Assembly (NCBI GenBank): GCA_905221605.1
Contig: CAJNDS010002335.1
Span: 149,887-213,886, forward strand
Direction: 5' to 3'
Source: Symbiodinium natans
Lineage: Eukaryota > Sar > Dinophyceae > Suessiales > Symbiodiniaceae
DNA length: 64,000 nt
Shown here: piece by piece, positions 1 through 9,992 of the stretch
Layout of the letters: every line of letters starts with the position of its first letter
Numbering within the stretch: the stretch's first letter is position 1
Made by a program: the position numbers and the translations under genes
The notes under the pieces: generated by a model
Told to the model about the DNA's origin: nothing
Databases searched by the model: none
What the model saw: only the letters and a program-made list of their open reading frames with translations

Positions 1-28
1 TTCTCTGGCAAACCCTGAAACCCTACAG

Positions 29-104
29 GTACATCATCAAGACCATGTCTGCCCGCGACATCCGTGCCCTGACGCCTGCCATCCACAAGCGCCCGGGCCT
101 GTAA
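29..104 (+). CDS. Terminal exon of an unrecognised gene entering from the left
   Basis: An AG acceptor after a CCCTACAG tract at 21-28 opens a reading frame in phase 2, starting with Tyr-Ile-Ile-Lys, that ends at TAA 102-104. The 24 encoded residues (YIIKTMSARDIRALTPAI, then HKRPGL) are basic and have C/G-rich third positions like other exons in this window. Downstream DNA turns abruptly AT-rich, as expected past a gene end. The rest of the gene lies outside the window. I do not recognise the family, and the exon could be longer if the acceptor is elsewhere. Confidence 0.45.
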
Positions 105-465
105 ATGTTATTAAAATCAATAAGATCAAGAATTCCATGTTTTAAACATTAGTTTAGTAGTAGGAATCATATCAATCATATAATATCAATTATTTCAGTA
201 AGTTTACCAATATTAAATAGAAAATATAACCGTAGCAATATGAACAATATAACCTCAAAAAAGCAAATTGTAATAACATTTTGAGAATATTAATAGCATT
301 CGCAATATGCACCTATCATTAATACTAATCATAATATTATTCGTAAGAATAACAAGAATACTAGTCATAAGAATATAAATAACATTAATCATACCAAGAA
401 CATGAATAATATTCATCATATGAACGGTCTTAATATTATTCACACCATGAATATTTGCCTAGTTG
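105..465. repeat. AT-rich cryptically simple island
   Basis: About 360 bp of AT-rich sequence in an otherwise GC-rich window, built from drifting AAT/CAT/AAC words such as AATCATA and AATATTA. There is no convincing ORF; short ORFs here are just readings of the trinucleotide drift. Similar islands occur at 19150-19800 and 44130-44360. Confidence 0.6.
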
Positions 466-2404
466 TTCACCGCTGCCCACCTGGTGTGCAGGGTCTCTCA
501 GTTCCTCTGGTAGGGCTCGACAGAGCGTTGCTTGGGAGTCGTAGCCTTTGTGGTCCTTTAAGGCTTCTTCAGGGTCGTGTCCTCAGTTGGGTATACAAAA
601 GATCGTTCAGCTCCAAATGACTGGGAACTCCGAACCCCAACAACCCTAAAGGGTTACAAACAAATCTGCGACCCAAAGCCCGGACTATGCGGTGACTTGA
701 AGGTACACCATGCACATCCTCAACCATGCCAGCACCTCCCTCATGATGCGTTTCTATGCCTTGATGGAGGACCTCCCGGCTGCAGCTGTCCAACACGTTC
801 AACACTGTCACGTGTTCCTGGGTTTACGGTCTGTATTACGCACGCATTTACACATACATGCTTCATATCCATGTAAAGATAAGAAAGTTGATGCGCAAAT
901 TTCTTTTTGCACGAGATGATCCCGACCGCAGCTAGTGCCCGACACCAAAGCGGGCTTTGGCCCTGTGAAAGTAGATTTTTGCCTTCTCCTTTGATGAATG
1001 CATGAAAGTCTGTTTAGGCATGTTTCGTGAAGTCTTAGTGAGCGGCCTTGTTAGAGCGGATGAAGAAGTGTCGTCAGTCAAGTGTCTCTGGCTTGGGTCG
1101 CTTGGTGCAGAGATGCTCTTTCTTCTGGATTCAGGCTTTGCGAGTTGTGCAGTCTTTCAAGGTTGTGTAGATACTAGTTACCGGGTTGTTGCTTTGAGTT
1201 TCTGCTGGACAGAGACTACGTGTGTGCCAGTGTTGCCGCGTAGCGCGTGCCCAGGTCAGCTAGGCAGGTGGCCAATGAAAGCTCCTGAAATGTGAGGATT
1301 CCTCGGGCCAGTTCTGGATCATATCCAACAATTGGCTTCCCGTCGCACCCTCAGCGGCTACTCCCTCCTTTGGGTCTTGGTTTCAAGCCTTCGATTTTCA
1401 ACAAGAACACCTCGAGGCTTCAAACCCCACATGACACTTTGCGCAGCAATGCTTTGATGTCGGCTTCAGGTAAACTTCCCGATCGTCTGGGACCTGAAGG
1501 GCTCCACTGCCGGTCGCAGTAACGGTCTCCATGACCATGGCCAGAAGGCGCCAACGAAAGCTCCCTTGACTTTAGTCCACTCCCCTATGAGTATGGAAGC
1601 TCCCTTTCTTCCTTCCCCCCTCCCAAAGTGTCATACATCAGATCATGCTTTGGCTTTGTGGGTGTTGCGGGTTCAGCCCGGATGCAAGAAGGTTTCTCTA
1701 AGCCGCGCAGCTCGCAACTCTGGGACGCCCTAGGCTCAGAAGGAAACCCCAGACACAAGTATGGGCAGGAGTATTCCCATACTGGATGTATCATGTTATC
1801 ATACTAGTAGCTTGGAGTGCTTCACCCAAAGTTGGGAAAACACATTGGGGCCTTATTTTGGGTAAGGCAGCTGTAAAGATGGGGGGTGAGGGCATAGGAT
1901 CTGAGAGCCGAAGCCACTACAGTTCACTAAAGCCCGCAAGCCCCAATTAAATCCCAGAAGTCCTTCAGCCTTCAAGCTTGTAGACCTCAAGCCCTACAGC
2001 CTTAAAGTAATCGTCGTGCCGGCATGGATGCTTTGGCCAAGGGATGCACTGGTAACGCGGACGTAATCTTCATGCGGGCATGGGTGCGATGGTCGTTCGC
2101 GCGATGCACTGGTCAAAATGTATGTGTGAGATCCAAGCGACACGCAGGTTTTTCGAGGAACACGCCCCAGCGTCCAAGAGCGATTTTGCGACATATTGAA
2201 AAACCACGTTAAAACAAAGCCAAAAAGACGGTTTGTGACTTCAACCAATTGTATCGCCGGCCACGTGCCCGAACAGAACGCAAAATCGCCGACAATCCCC
2301 TTCCCCCTCCCCGGCCCCCCCCGGCCCAAGCCCTCGAATGGTGGAGTTCGCCCGCCTGCCAGTGCCTGAGGCCTTTGAAGAAAAGAGAGCACGCGATGCG
2401 GTGT
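466..2404. other. No gene recognised
   Basis: Mixed-composition DNA with scattered degenerate telomere-like words (CCCTAAA, AAGCCC). Open frames of 60-150 codons occur on both strands but show no domain, no consistent splice boundaries and no coding-like third-position bias. Intronic sequence of an undetected gene is possible. Confidence 0.4.
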
Positions 2405-2565
2405 GCGGTTGACCAACAACAGCACCTGCTTTGGCAACTACAACCGCAACAGCATCGGCAACGGCAACGGCAACAGCAACAGCAACAACAACCACGACAG
2501 CCACAACAATCACAATAATCGCAACCACGACGACGACGGCGGCGGCGGCGACGACGACGACCACA
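2405..2565 (+). repeat. Drifting CAA/CAG/CGG/CGA trinucleotide tract
   Basis: About 160 bp in strict three-base register moves from CAACAG through GGCAACGGCAACAGCAA to CGACGACGGCGG. It is readable as poly-Gln/Asn/Arg on + and poly-Cys/Val on -, so the overlapping ORFs on both strands are by-products of the repeat. Confidence 0.6.
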
Positions 2566-2854
2566 TAGAAGAAACGTGAGTAAAGCAAAGGAAAGCCCTA
2601 AACCAGGACAACGACTGGACAAAGGCTGGGAAGGAGATCGCACTTGCGCCAGCCCAGCGGACACAGGTTTTAGGGGCCTTGGAATCCGAAGCCCGGCTGA
2701 GGTTGAATTTCAGGTATTTAGGGTCGAGGTTGGAAGGCCTAGGCTGGCCAAGGCGTGCGAGGGATGCTAGAAGCAGTTCAGGGTTAGGTGGAATGCTTGC
2801 ATGTGATGGTACGTGAAGTTCCGGGAAGCTATTCCAGCCAAAGTGCCAAAACGG

Positions 2855-3030
2855 GAAGAACTCGCGGGCCCAGCAGAAGAAGACAAGGAAGAAGAGAGAG
2901 AAAGAGAGAAAGAGAGAGAGAGAGAGAGAGAGGGCCGGGGGTCCTTCGGGGCTCTCTTCACTGGGTAGAAGAAGAAGAAGAAGCAGAGAGAGGGGCGGCC
3001 CTCCTCAATAGAGGGGGGTTATGTGCGCAG

Positions 3031-3075
<45 letters not shown>

Positions 3076-3590
3076 AAGGAAGGAAGAGAGAGGGGAAGCC
3101 AGGGGCTACGCGCGCAGGAAGGAGAGAAGGAAGGAAAAGAGAGGGAGGGGCAGGTAACCTTATACTAGGGTGAGTAGGGAACACAGGCATAGCGCCAGGG
3201 CGGGGGGGAGGAGGCTTACCTTCCAGCTTGTCCCACTCAGCTCGGCTCTTTTTCCGAGAGGCCCTGACAACAGGGGCGGGCCAAGATGCCCCGGGGGTTC
3301 GCCCCCATGCCCCAAGAAAGAAAGAAGGAAAGACAGACAGACAGACAGACCGACAGACAGACAGAAACAACGAAAGAATGAAAAGAGAGGCCCTAAAGTG
3401 TGGAGAGAGAGGGGGGGAGGCAGAGGGAGGGAGACGGAGGGAGAGGGAGGGAGAAGGGAGGGAGAAGAGAGGGAGAAGAGAGGGAGAAGAGAGGGAGAAG
3501 AGAGGGAGAAGAGAGAGGGAGCAGAGAGAGGGAGAAGAGAGAGGGAGAAGTGAAGGAGAGCAGAGGGAGAGAGAGGAAGAAGGTCGGTAA
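2855..3590 (+). repeat. Purine-rich microsatellite cluster with GC-rich hairpins
   Basis: Consecutive (GA)n tracts lie at about 2894-2932 and 3030-3073, a short GAA run near 2970, (GACA)n at 3332-3366, and a GAGAAGAGAGGG 12-mer repeated near 3463-3515. Between tracts sit GC-rich stem-loops, for example GGGGG-TTCG-CCCCC at 3293-3306. The purine strand is always +. Long Arg/Glu ORFs here are repeat translations. Confidence 0.75.
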
Positions 3591-3722
3591 GCATACTGGG
3601 GTTTATCTCATTAGGGGGGGGAACAACACAGTCCTCTCCGTGTCTTGAAGGGAGTTTCCACTTGAGACTGGACTTTCATGCGCACTTGCGCGCGGGGGGC
3701 CTCCGGGCCTCTAAGCCCAGCA

Positions 3723-3822
3723 GAAGAAGAAGAAGAAGAAGAAGAAGAAGAAGAAGAAGAAGAAGAAGAAGAAGAAGAAGAAGAAGAAGAAGAAGAAGAA
3801 GAAGAAGAAGAAGAAGAAGAAG
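3723..3822 (+). repeat. (GAA)n microsatellite
   Basis: About 100 bp of uninterrupted GAA/AGA triplets, preceded by a GC-rich potential stem (GGGGGGCC-TCC-GGGCCTC, near 3695-3715). Poly-Arg and poly-Glu ORFs on + and poly-Phe/Ser on - are artefacts of this tract. Purine mirror symmetry makes triplex DNA possible. Confidence 0.9.
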
Positions 3823-3930
3823 AGGGAGAAGGTGTAGGAAGAGTGATTAGGGGGAGGGAGAGCCTCAGCGCTCGATATGCTTTCCAGGCTTGTTGCCCTA
3901 TTCGAGGGGACTTAGACTAAGGATAGCAAG

Positions 3931-4905
3931 ATGCTCAGCGACGTGAACTTGATTGACTACTCGCTGATCACTGGCCTCCTTGTTTACGCGCTGTCTCCGT
4001 GCAATGGACAGGGCCAGCCGTCGTTCGGAGCTTAGCTGCGTCTAGGAATGCCTGGGACTATGCTGTGTGCTGCCAAGAAGAAGTATGCGCTAAGGCATGT
4101 GTCAGAAAAGCGGGGTGTGTTAAGCTTGGTCACGAAACGCACAGGCGTGGAGACAGAAACGGGCGCGCGTGAACCCACATGAACCCAACTTCACCAAGAG
4201 CCTTGCATCACAGAGCTCCCCGATGCGTGCTGTGCATCACTTCGCAAGGCCCTTGAGGTTGCTCATGATGTTCCTCATGATGTGCTTTTTTAGTTCAGGA
4301 AGCCATGTTAGCATCATGAATCCCTAGAGGATCCATGTGCTGCGACCTTCGGAAGGGAAGCATTCTCAGGTGCGTTGCGCCAGTGTGCCACCCAACTGCC
4401 GGGTGTGGCGAGACTGCCTACAAGCTGGGTGACTACTTCAACCTCATCCCACAGGTCTTTTGTCATGGCGAGCATCCGAAACCACCACAGCTGGAGCTGG
4501 GCACAAAATGTGACATGCCTGCATCCTCCGCAGCGGGCACGGGTGGCATAAGAGGGAGGGAGCTGAGGCACCGCCGCGCTGACGACAGCCTTGACCGTTC
4601 ACGTCGCTTGCTTTGGCATGATTGACCTGCTCAAGCCAGCCCGTCTCGCTTGCACCTCGATGGGGTGTCCTACACAGGGGTTGTCCTGGGGCATGTTGCA
4701 TCGAGTGCAGTTGCACCACGTGCTGCCATCAGAGCCTATGAGCTACTTATTGAGCTACTTATTGGTGTTTCAGTGAGTCCGCCAGGCCTTACGATGCCAA
4801 GTCGAAGGCCGAGTATGTCGTGACGCTTGGCGCCTTTGGTCGGGGAGTCTCTGTCCAGCCCGCAGAGGGCTACGCTGAGCGCTTCTTCCACTTCATGCAT
4901 AGCGC
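3931..4905 (+). CDS. Phosphatidylinositol-phosphate-kinase-like gene, C-terminal exons
   Basis: Three exons read as the C-terminal part of a PIP-kinase catalytic domain, which phosphorylates phosphoinositides at membranes. Exon 3931-3973 encodes MLSDVNLIDYSLITG, matching the family's (I/M)DYSLL(V/I)G motif. An exon ending at 4634 encodes CFGMIDLL, the counterpart of the conserved FGIIDIL. The exon from 4774 encodes RPYDAKSKAEYVV, then VSVQPAEGYAERFFHFM, which matches the closing 'vsvxpPexYaxRFxxFm' segment. Phases agree if the donors are GC at 3974 and GC at 4635 (phase 2, joining to T4774). The start of the middle exon, the 3' end of the last one and all N-terminal exons were not resolved. 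PIKfyve-type kinases share the IDYSL motif, so the exact subclass is open. Confidence 0.6.
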
Positions 4906-5083
4906 GGCCCGGGGAGGGGGGGGAATGCTGTGTGCTGGGTGCATTGTGAGTATGAGGGGTTGGCACTTGGCACCCTAAACCAGAAGAAGATCAATGTACC
5001 ATGATGTAGAGCCCTGAACCAGGCTCTGACATAATTTGCAACAACTCTCCCCAACTTGGCCCGTTTGAAGTTAAGGCCTCGCG

Positions 5084-5937
5084 TCCTTGGCAGGCCTTTC
5101 CCAAGAAGGCCTCCGAGGGCACGGTCGAGCTCGCCTTCGATTCCAAGATGTGCAAAACATGGGGAAGCAGCTCGGAGCCCCCTGTGGTTAGGGTTTCGGG
5201 AGTTTAGGGAGGGAGTTCAGGGAGTTCAGGGAGTTTAGGGAGTTTAGGGAGTTTAGGGAGTTTAGGGAGTTTAGGGAGTTTAGGGAGTTTAGGGAGTTTA
5301 GGGAGTTTAGGGTCTAGGGGTGAAGAAGCTACGAAGGCTCTCTTTGAACCGCCTTTGAACCTCTTGAGGCAGGGGGGAGGAGGATGGGGGCTTCCCTGTC
5401 GTCACGACAGTTGTGCTGATCGTCCTGGTCGCGGGTGGCGTGAGCTTGGCGGCGTGGTACTACATGCCCCTTGGATGTTCTTGAGTGCATGTTTCTGGAG
5501 TTTTTTTTTTGGCGGGGCGGGGGACGTCCCCACCCGAAAGCGAGGGCGCGAGGGCATGAATCCCTGTGAAGGAGCCAGTCGCCTCCCTCACCTCCTGCCT
5601 CTGGAAGTGCTCCCGTCGGCGACCCAAGCCAGTCTGCCTATCCACAGGGCCACGGAGTCGAAGGAGCAAGTTCTTGTTTGATGTTGTTTGAAGGTTTGTG
5701 GGCTTTCGAGGCAGGGGTTGTCGGGTATCTGAAAACGGAACCACGAGAGCGTGATGGCAGGTAGGTCCCAAGCGCAGCCAAGGCTACGCGGGCGACCCGC
5801 AAGGCGCGCATCCGGAAGGATACCCGCAACACTACCAGCAAGGCGACCAGCAAGGCTACGGCGGCTACGCCGGCGGTTACGGATCTCCGAACGCCTGGGC
5901 GCCCGCAAGCTACCCTCCGCCTGCCTACCCTGCGTAG
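5084..5937 (+). CDS. Single-pass membrane protein with Gly/Tyr/Gln/Pro-rich tail (spliced)
   Basis: At least three exon-like pieces share an order typical of a small membrane protein. After an AG acceptor near 5090 the frame reads AFPKKASEGTVELAFDSKM. Near 5400-5464 it reads a hydrophobic helix, TVVLIVLVAGGVSLAAWYYM. The exon from 5778 encodes a tail of GY, QQG and PP repeats ending PPAYPA with TAG at 5935-5937. PGYQ-rich tails occur on many eukaryotic membrane-associated proteins and do not define a function. The start is not identified. The gene could be a continuation of the PIP-kinase-like gene just upstream, because no clear stop separates them. The intron between the first two pieces carries the 9-mer telomere-like array at 5211-5312. 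Confidence 0.45.
5211..5312 (+). repeat. (GTTTAGGGA)n variant telomere-like array
   Basis: Roughly ten nearly perfect copies of a 9-mer, TTTAGGG with an extra GA, in tandem inside a probable intron. This is distinct from the pure heptamer arrays at 13882-14043 and 37578-37720. Confidence 0.85.
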
Positions 5938-7212
5938 CCAAGCGCTTCTCAATTTCAGCCTGATGCCAGCGCAAAAAAAGACAAGAGGGCACGACGATGT
6001 GAGGGTGACTTTGCGGCTTTCCCAAGCGCAGCCGATCTAGTCTTGCTTTGAGCTTGTCCTTTGCTGTGGGTGCTGCAGCTTCGCAGAAGGCCCCTCAAAC
6101 GTGGGGCAGCTTATCCCAATGTGGCCAATGTGCTGGATGGCCACTCGTAGAACGTTGACAGCGTTTGATAACTTGTGCCAGGTTCATGCATGTGCATTGC
6201 GCAAAGGACCTATGCTGCAGCAGCTAGCAGGTGGTTGAAGCCAAATCAGATCCCCAGCCGTTTCTGTGCGACTTCCCTTGTGCCAGCTCCATGGTGAGTG
6301 GACTGCCATGACGGCCAGGGAAGTGCTTTACGTCAGGCGGGCGGCTTGTTTTGTGAACATGGGCTTCAGAAATTCAGCATGCCTCAGCATCTCGGTGCTT
6401 CGGGCGTCTAAATCCGGCTCCCATTTTGCCCAGGATGTCACAGCTGCGAGTAAATAAGCCCCATCACTGTTTGACAACCCTCCCCCCCTCTCTCCGGCTT
6501 GTAGCGCGCTGAAGGTTTTCAACTCGATAGCTGTGACCCAATGCAAGATGAAGGCGGCGAACTTGCCTCCCAGGTCCCAAAGCCAAGCCGTCTCCTAGAC
6601 TCCAACATGGCCTGCAAAGACTGCCTGTATCCATGTATCGAACGCACCAACCTCTCAACAAGTCAGTGCGTCAGTGCCAATGCTACGAAGTTTGCGGAGC
6701 TTTTGAGCTCAGAGTGGCACCAAAGATTCCAAAAACCTACAACCAAAGCCTTAAAGCTTAAGGGCGCCAGGCTCGCAGATCCCGCCATCACCAACCTGCC
6801 GCGGAAGCCGAGCACGCTGATATCTCCCAGCCAATGCTGCCGGCCGAACCTTCCCGCATTAAGCTAAGCCCAAATGGGCTTTGGGTTTGACGTTTGGGTT
6901 GTTGGTTTGTGAAGAGAGGGCTTTGAGTTCTTCACTTCAGAGTTGCAAGCTGCTGCAGAAGCCAGGTCAGTCCACAAGGCCCCCACATAATCTTCATGTC
7001 ACTAAAGAGCCACATCGTCTGCAGGAGGGAGAACGGCATCATGCTGCAGATCTCCGAGACGCGCCCAACAGCGCTTTGGATTTTTCGATTGTTGTGTGCT
7101 CCGGCGGCTCCGGGCTTTCGTTTGCCAAATGTCGCCATCCCTTAAATCCCTTAGGGCGGTGGGGCGTTGCTCGGAGAGCTTTGCCTATCGGGCGCTGACG
7201 GATTCCCGAGTC

Positions 7213-7247
<35 letters not shown>

Positions 7248-8472
7248 TGGTTTAGGGTTGAGAATCCACTCGCAAAAGGGAGCACCCAAGCAACCAGAAC
7301 GTTTGTTTTTCGAAGGCTGCGGTCCTACATCCAGCACTGTGGCAGATCAAAGGCGGATACGATTGATACGACACACTGAGCAGCTGCACCGAAGACCCTC
7401 CAACCTCCGGTCCCCCACATGTTCTGCCTTCAACGCCGGTTCAACACAAAGGGTACTCAGCCACAACCCAACTCAGACCGTCATAAGTCGGTTTGAGAAC
7501 AGTCTCAGACAGTCATAAGTTGATACCAAGTCGCACCCCCTGCAGGCCCCGAATCCCCTGAAGGCTCCGTAGAGGTGAACCTTCGAGATTCGCGAATCCC
7601 CGAAGTTTCTGAACACTGTGTGCAGGCGGCATACAGGACCTCACGACGGGAGAGGTGTCCTTCAAGGCTTGCGGTGGATTCTCTCGGTTTGGGAGTGGGG
7701 TATGGCGGATTGAGGCCTTAGAATCGCTGACTCTGGGTGGCTTCTTTGGTCGTTTGGTTTGTTAGGGGTTGAAGGCAGCCATGCGTTTAGGGCCTTGGGC
7801 TTCTGAGTTCTAGGATCTTGGGAGGTTTTCGGGTTGGGATTTCGGATTCATTGCTTTGGTGCCGGTTTTGCTTTCCGGTCCTCCCCCCCGAAACATGCAT
7901 CCATGAGCATTCAAGCCCAAGAGGAGTTCCACCTAGGTCCTAGGGAGTCGTACGTGCGAGCGCTGGCGCCCGAAAGCCCCAGGAAGAGCAGCGTGCGGCT
8001 ATGGTGGTGACAGACCTGTCAGCCTCGCGCATCAGGCCAAATCTTTCTTTTGGGTTTTGGGGGTAAAAGGGTTGAGGGGCTCAAGAGAGCTTGGAAGCGG
8101 AAGCCTGTAGGCTTAGGGTTGGCTCACCAGGTCCCAATGGGTTTTAGTTGGATGTCGGGGCTCTTGGGTGAAAAGCGAAATGTTAACTGATATTTGGCTG
8201 TAGGATGGAGGGTGTGTTGCTTCGCAGCTCGGCCTTTTTTTTTGGTTGCCAGGTGCAGAAATGTTTCCACCAGTCAGACCATGTGCCACCAAAACCTTCT
8301 GCGAGAACAGCCGCCACGAGCAGCAGGAATCAGAGAACCAAGGGGCAGAACTTAGGGCTTCAAGCTTCCCCGTGCCCTTGCTCGAAGAAAAGTGTCAACA
8401 GTTGTCGGGGGGTCCTTCTCCCGGCATGATACTTCCTCTTGCTCCAGGCTTCTGTTGCTTTCCCACAGGCAG
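5938..8472. other. Mostly unassigned; a few isolated exon-like segments
   Basis: No domain recognised. The best exon-like stretch follows the acceptor at 7021-7024 and encodes RENGIMLQISETRPTAL. Another reads ATKFAELLSSEWHQRFQK near 6685-6740. A (GA)n tract lies at about 7218-7244. The remainder resembles intronic or intergenic DNA rich in CCCTAAA-like words. Confidence 0.3.
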
Positions 8473-9390
8473 AGGATAGAAGCGACTCGGGACATTGTTG
8501 GGGCAGTGCTCGATGCCTTAGATGTCATCGTCCACTGTACCCTGTAGGCCTACTCCTGGGGACATCTCCGGTTCTTCAACACCGCTTGAATCCCAGGGTC
8601 GAAGCCAGGCAGCTCTGTACTTCCTCGGCTCGCCATTTCTGGCACTTAAACCCGATTCCTCCCACCCATGTTGGCCAAGTGCTCTCATCTCTCCCTCAGA
8701 TTCGATGTTTTCGACACCGCGGATGCTTTGGCGTCTGCCGTCCCATGGGCTTCTGCTGACATAGCGCCCGCGGACTTGGCGCGGAAGGCAGGGTTGCCGG
8801 TGCGACCTTTAGGAAGTTGAGGAAAGCCCCCGCATCGAGGAAGGCATCTTGGGGGATTCTTCTGGGGCAATCGTTAGGAACCGGTATGTTGATGAACTAC
8901 CATATTGGCCCAAGCGGCTGACACGGTGTTAGCCTTGGGCCGCCTGCCACTTTTTGGTGTTCGGAGCCTTCAAGGCCCCCGAGCTCGGAAGCCCTTAAGC
9001 CCCAAACCTGCGGGGTCGAGAGGGGTCTGCGTTAACACTCAGGCACAATGGTCCCTGCTGCTCAGCCATACGGACGCAAGGCGGCAGAAGCAAGTGTAGA
9101 GTTTAGGGGGGCATTCCTGGGCTGCAAGCTGCGTTTCTTTATGTCAACATGCTGAACCAGTCGCAGCGGAAGCTGTATGATGTTTTGGCTTCGCAGAATG
9201 CTGTGGACACTATTCTGGCAGATGTTTCTCATGTTCAAGCGTCTCTGTATGAGCTTGGTATGTTTGTCTCGGTTTGTAGTTGCTCCTTAATTACGAGTGG
9301 TTGCTAGCTGTCGCTGTCAGGGTGTTGTAGACTCTTTCGTGTAATTTGGTGCCGTTGTGCAGCGATGGCGCTGGCACATTCCCGTTTCAG
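8473..9390 (+). CDS. Spliced helical protein of unknown function, partial
   Basis: Several exons with coding-like composition and good splice sites lie in order on +. The first, from 8473, encodes RIEATRDIVGAVLDALDVIV. The exon at 8700-8799, after a CTCTCCCTCAG acceptor, encodes FDVFDTADALASAVPWASAD and onward. A piece near 8915 encodes AADTVLALGRLP. The exon at 9107-9257 encodes GIPGLQAAFLYVNMLNQSQ, then KLYDVLASQNAVDTILADVS, ending at a strong GTATGT donor in phase 1. The exon from 9363 (phase 1) encodes AMALAHSRFR, ending at a GC donor. All pieces are Ala/Leu-rich and helical. No family is recognised, and the missing termini could extend into neighbouring introns. Confidence 0.4.
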
Positions 9391-9992
9391 GCAGTTGCGT
9401 AGCACGGGTCTAAAGCAGGGTTCAGGGTCTATGTTAGGATGTTCCGCAATCGTTGTAAGTACGCCCACACGCACACACCTCCCTCCACGTTTCATGTTTG
9501 CACATGGTGCGTGCCCTCTCTGAACAACAACCGTCCTGTGACAACAGTTGCGATACAAGGGGGGACCGGCTCCTTAAGGCTTAAAGCCCCTAAAAGCCCT
9601 ATGAGGCCCTATAAAGCCCTATAACATCCAGGGATTCGAAGAGCTAAGGACAGCACCGAGGCCTGAGCCCAGCCCGGGGGTGGGGCAGGTGGTGGCCAAC
9701 TTTTTGTATTGATTCAGGGTTTAGTTGTGGTCCCTTTGAGGGGCCAATGCCGCTCATCTTTGTTGGGAGACCTTTCAGCTCATATTTCACCCACATCTGA
9801 GTATAACGGAGGGCACCCCCGCCCCTGAATTGACAAGATTCGCCTGTCTAGGGCTTACAGGGCTGTTGCGTCACCGCTGGAGACCCCTCAAAGAGACCCC
9901 AAAAAACCTGGATCATCTGAAATCCTCTTTGGTTTGGGGTCTATAGGTTCAGGGAAGACAATCCAGTTGAGCTCCCCCGAAGCCTAAGCCAG

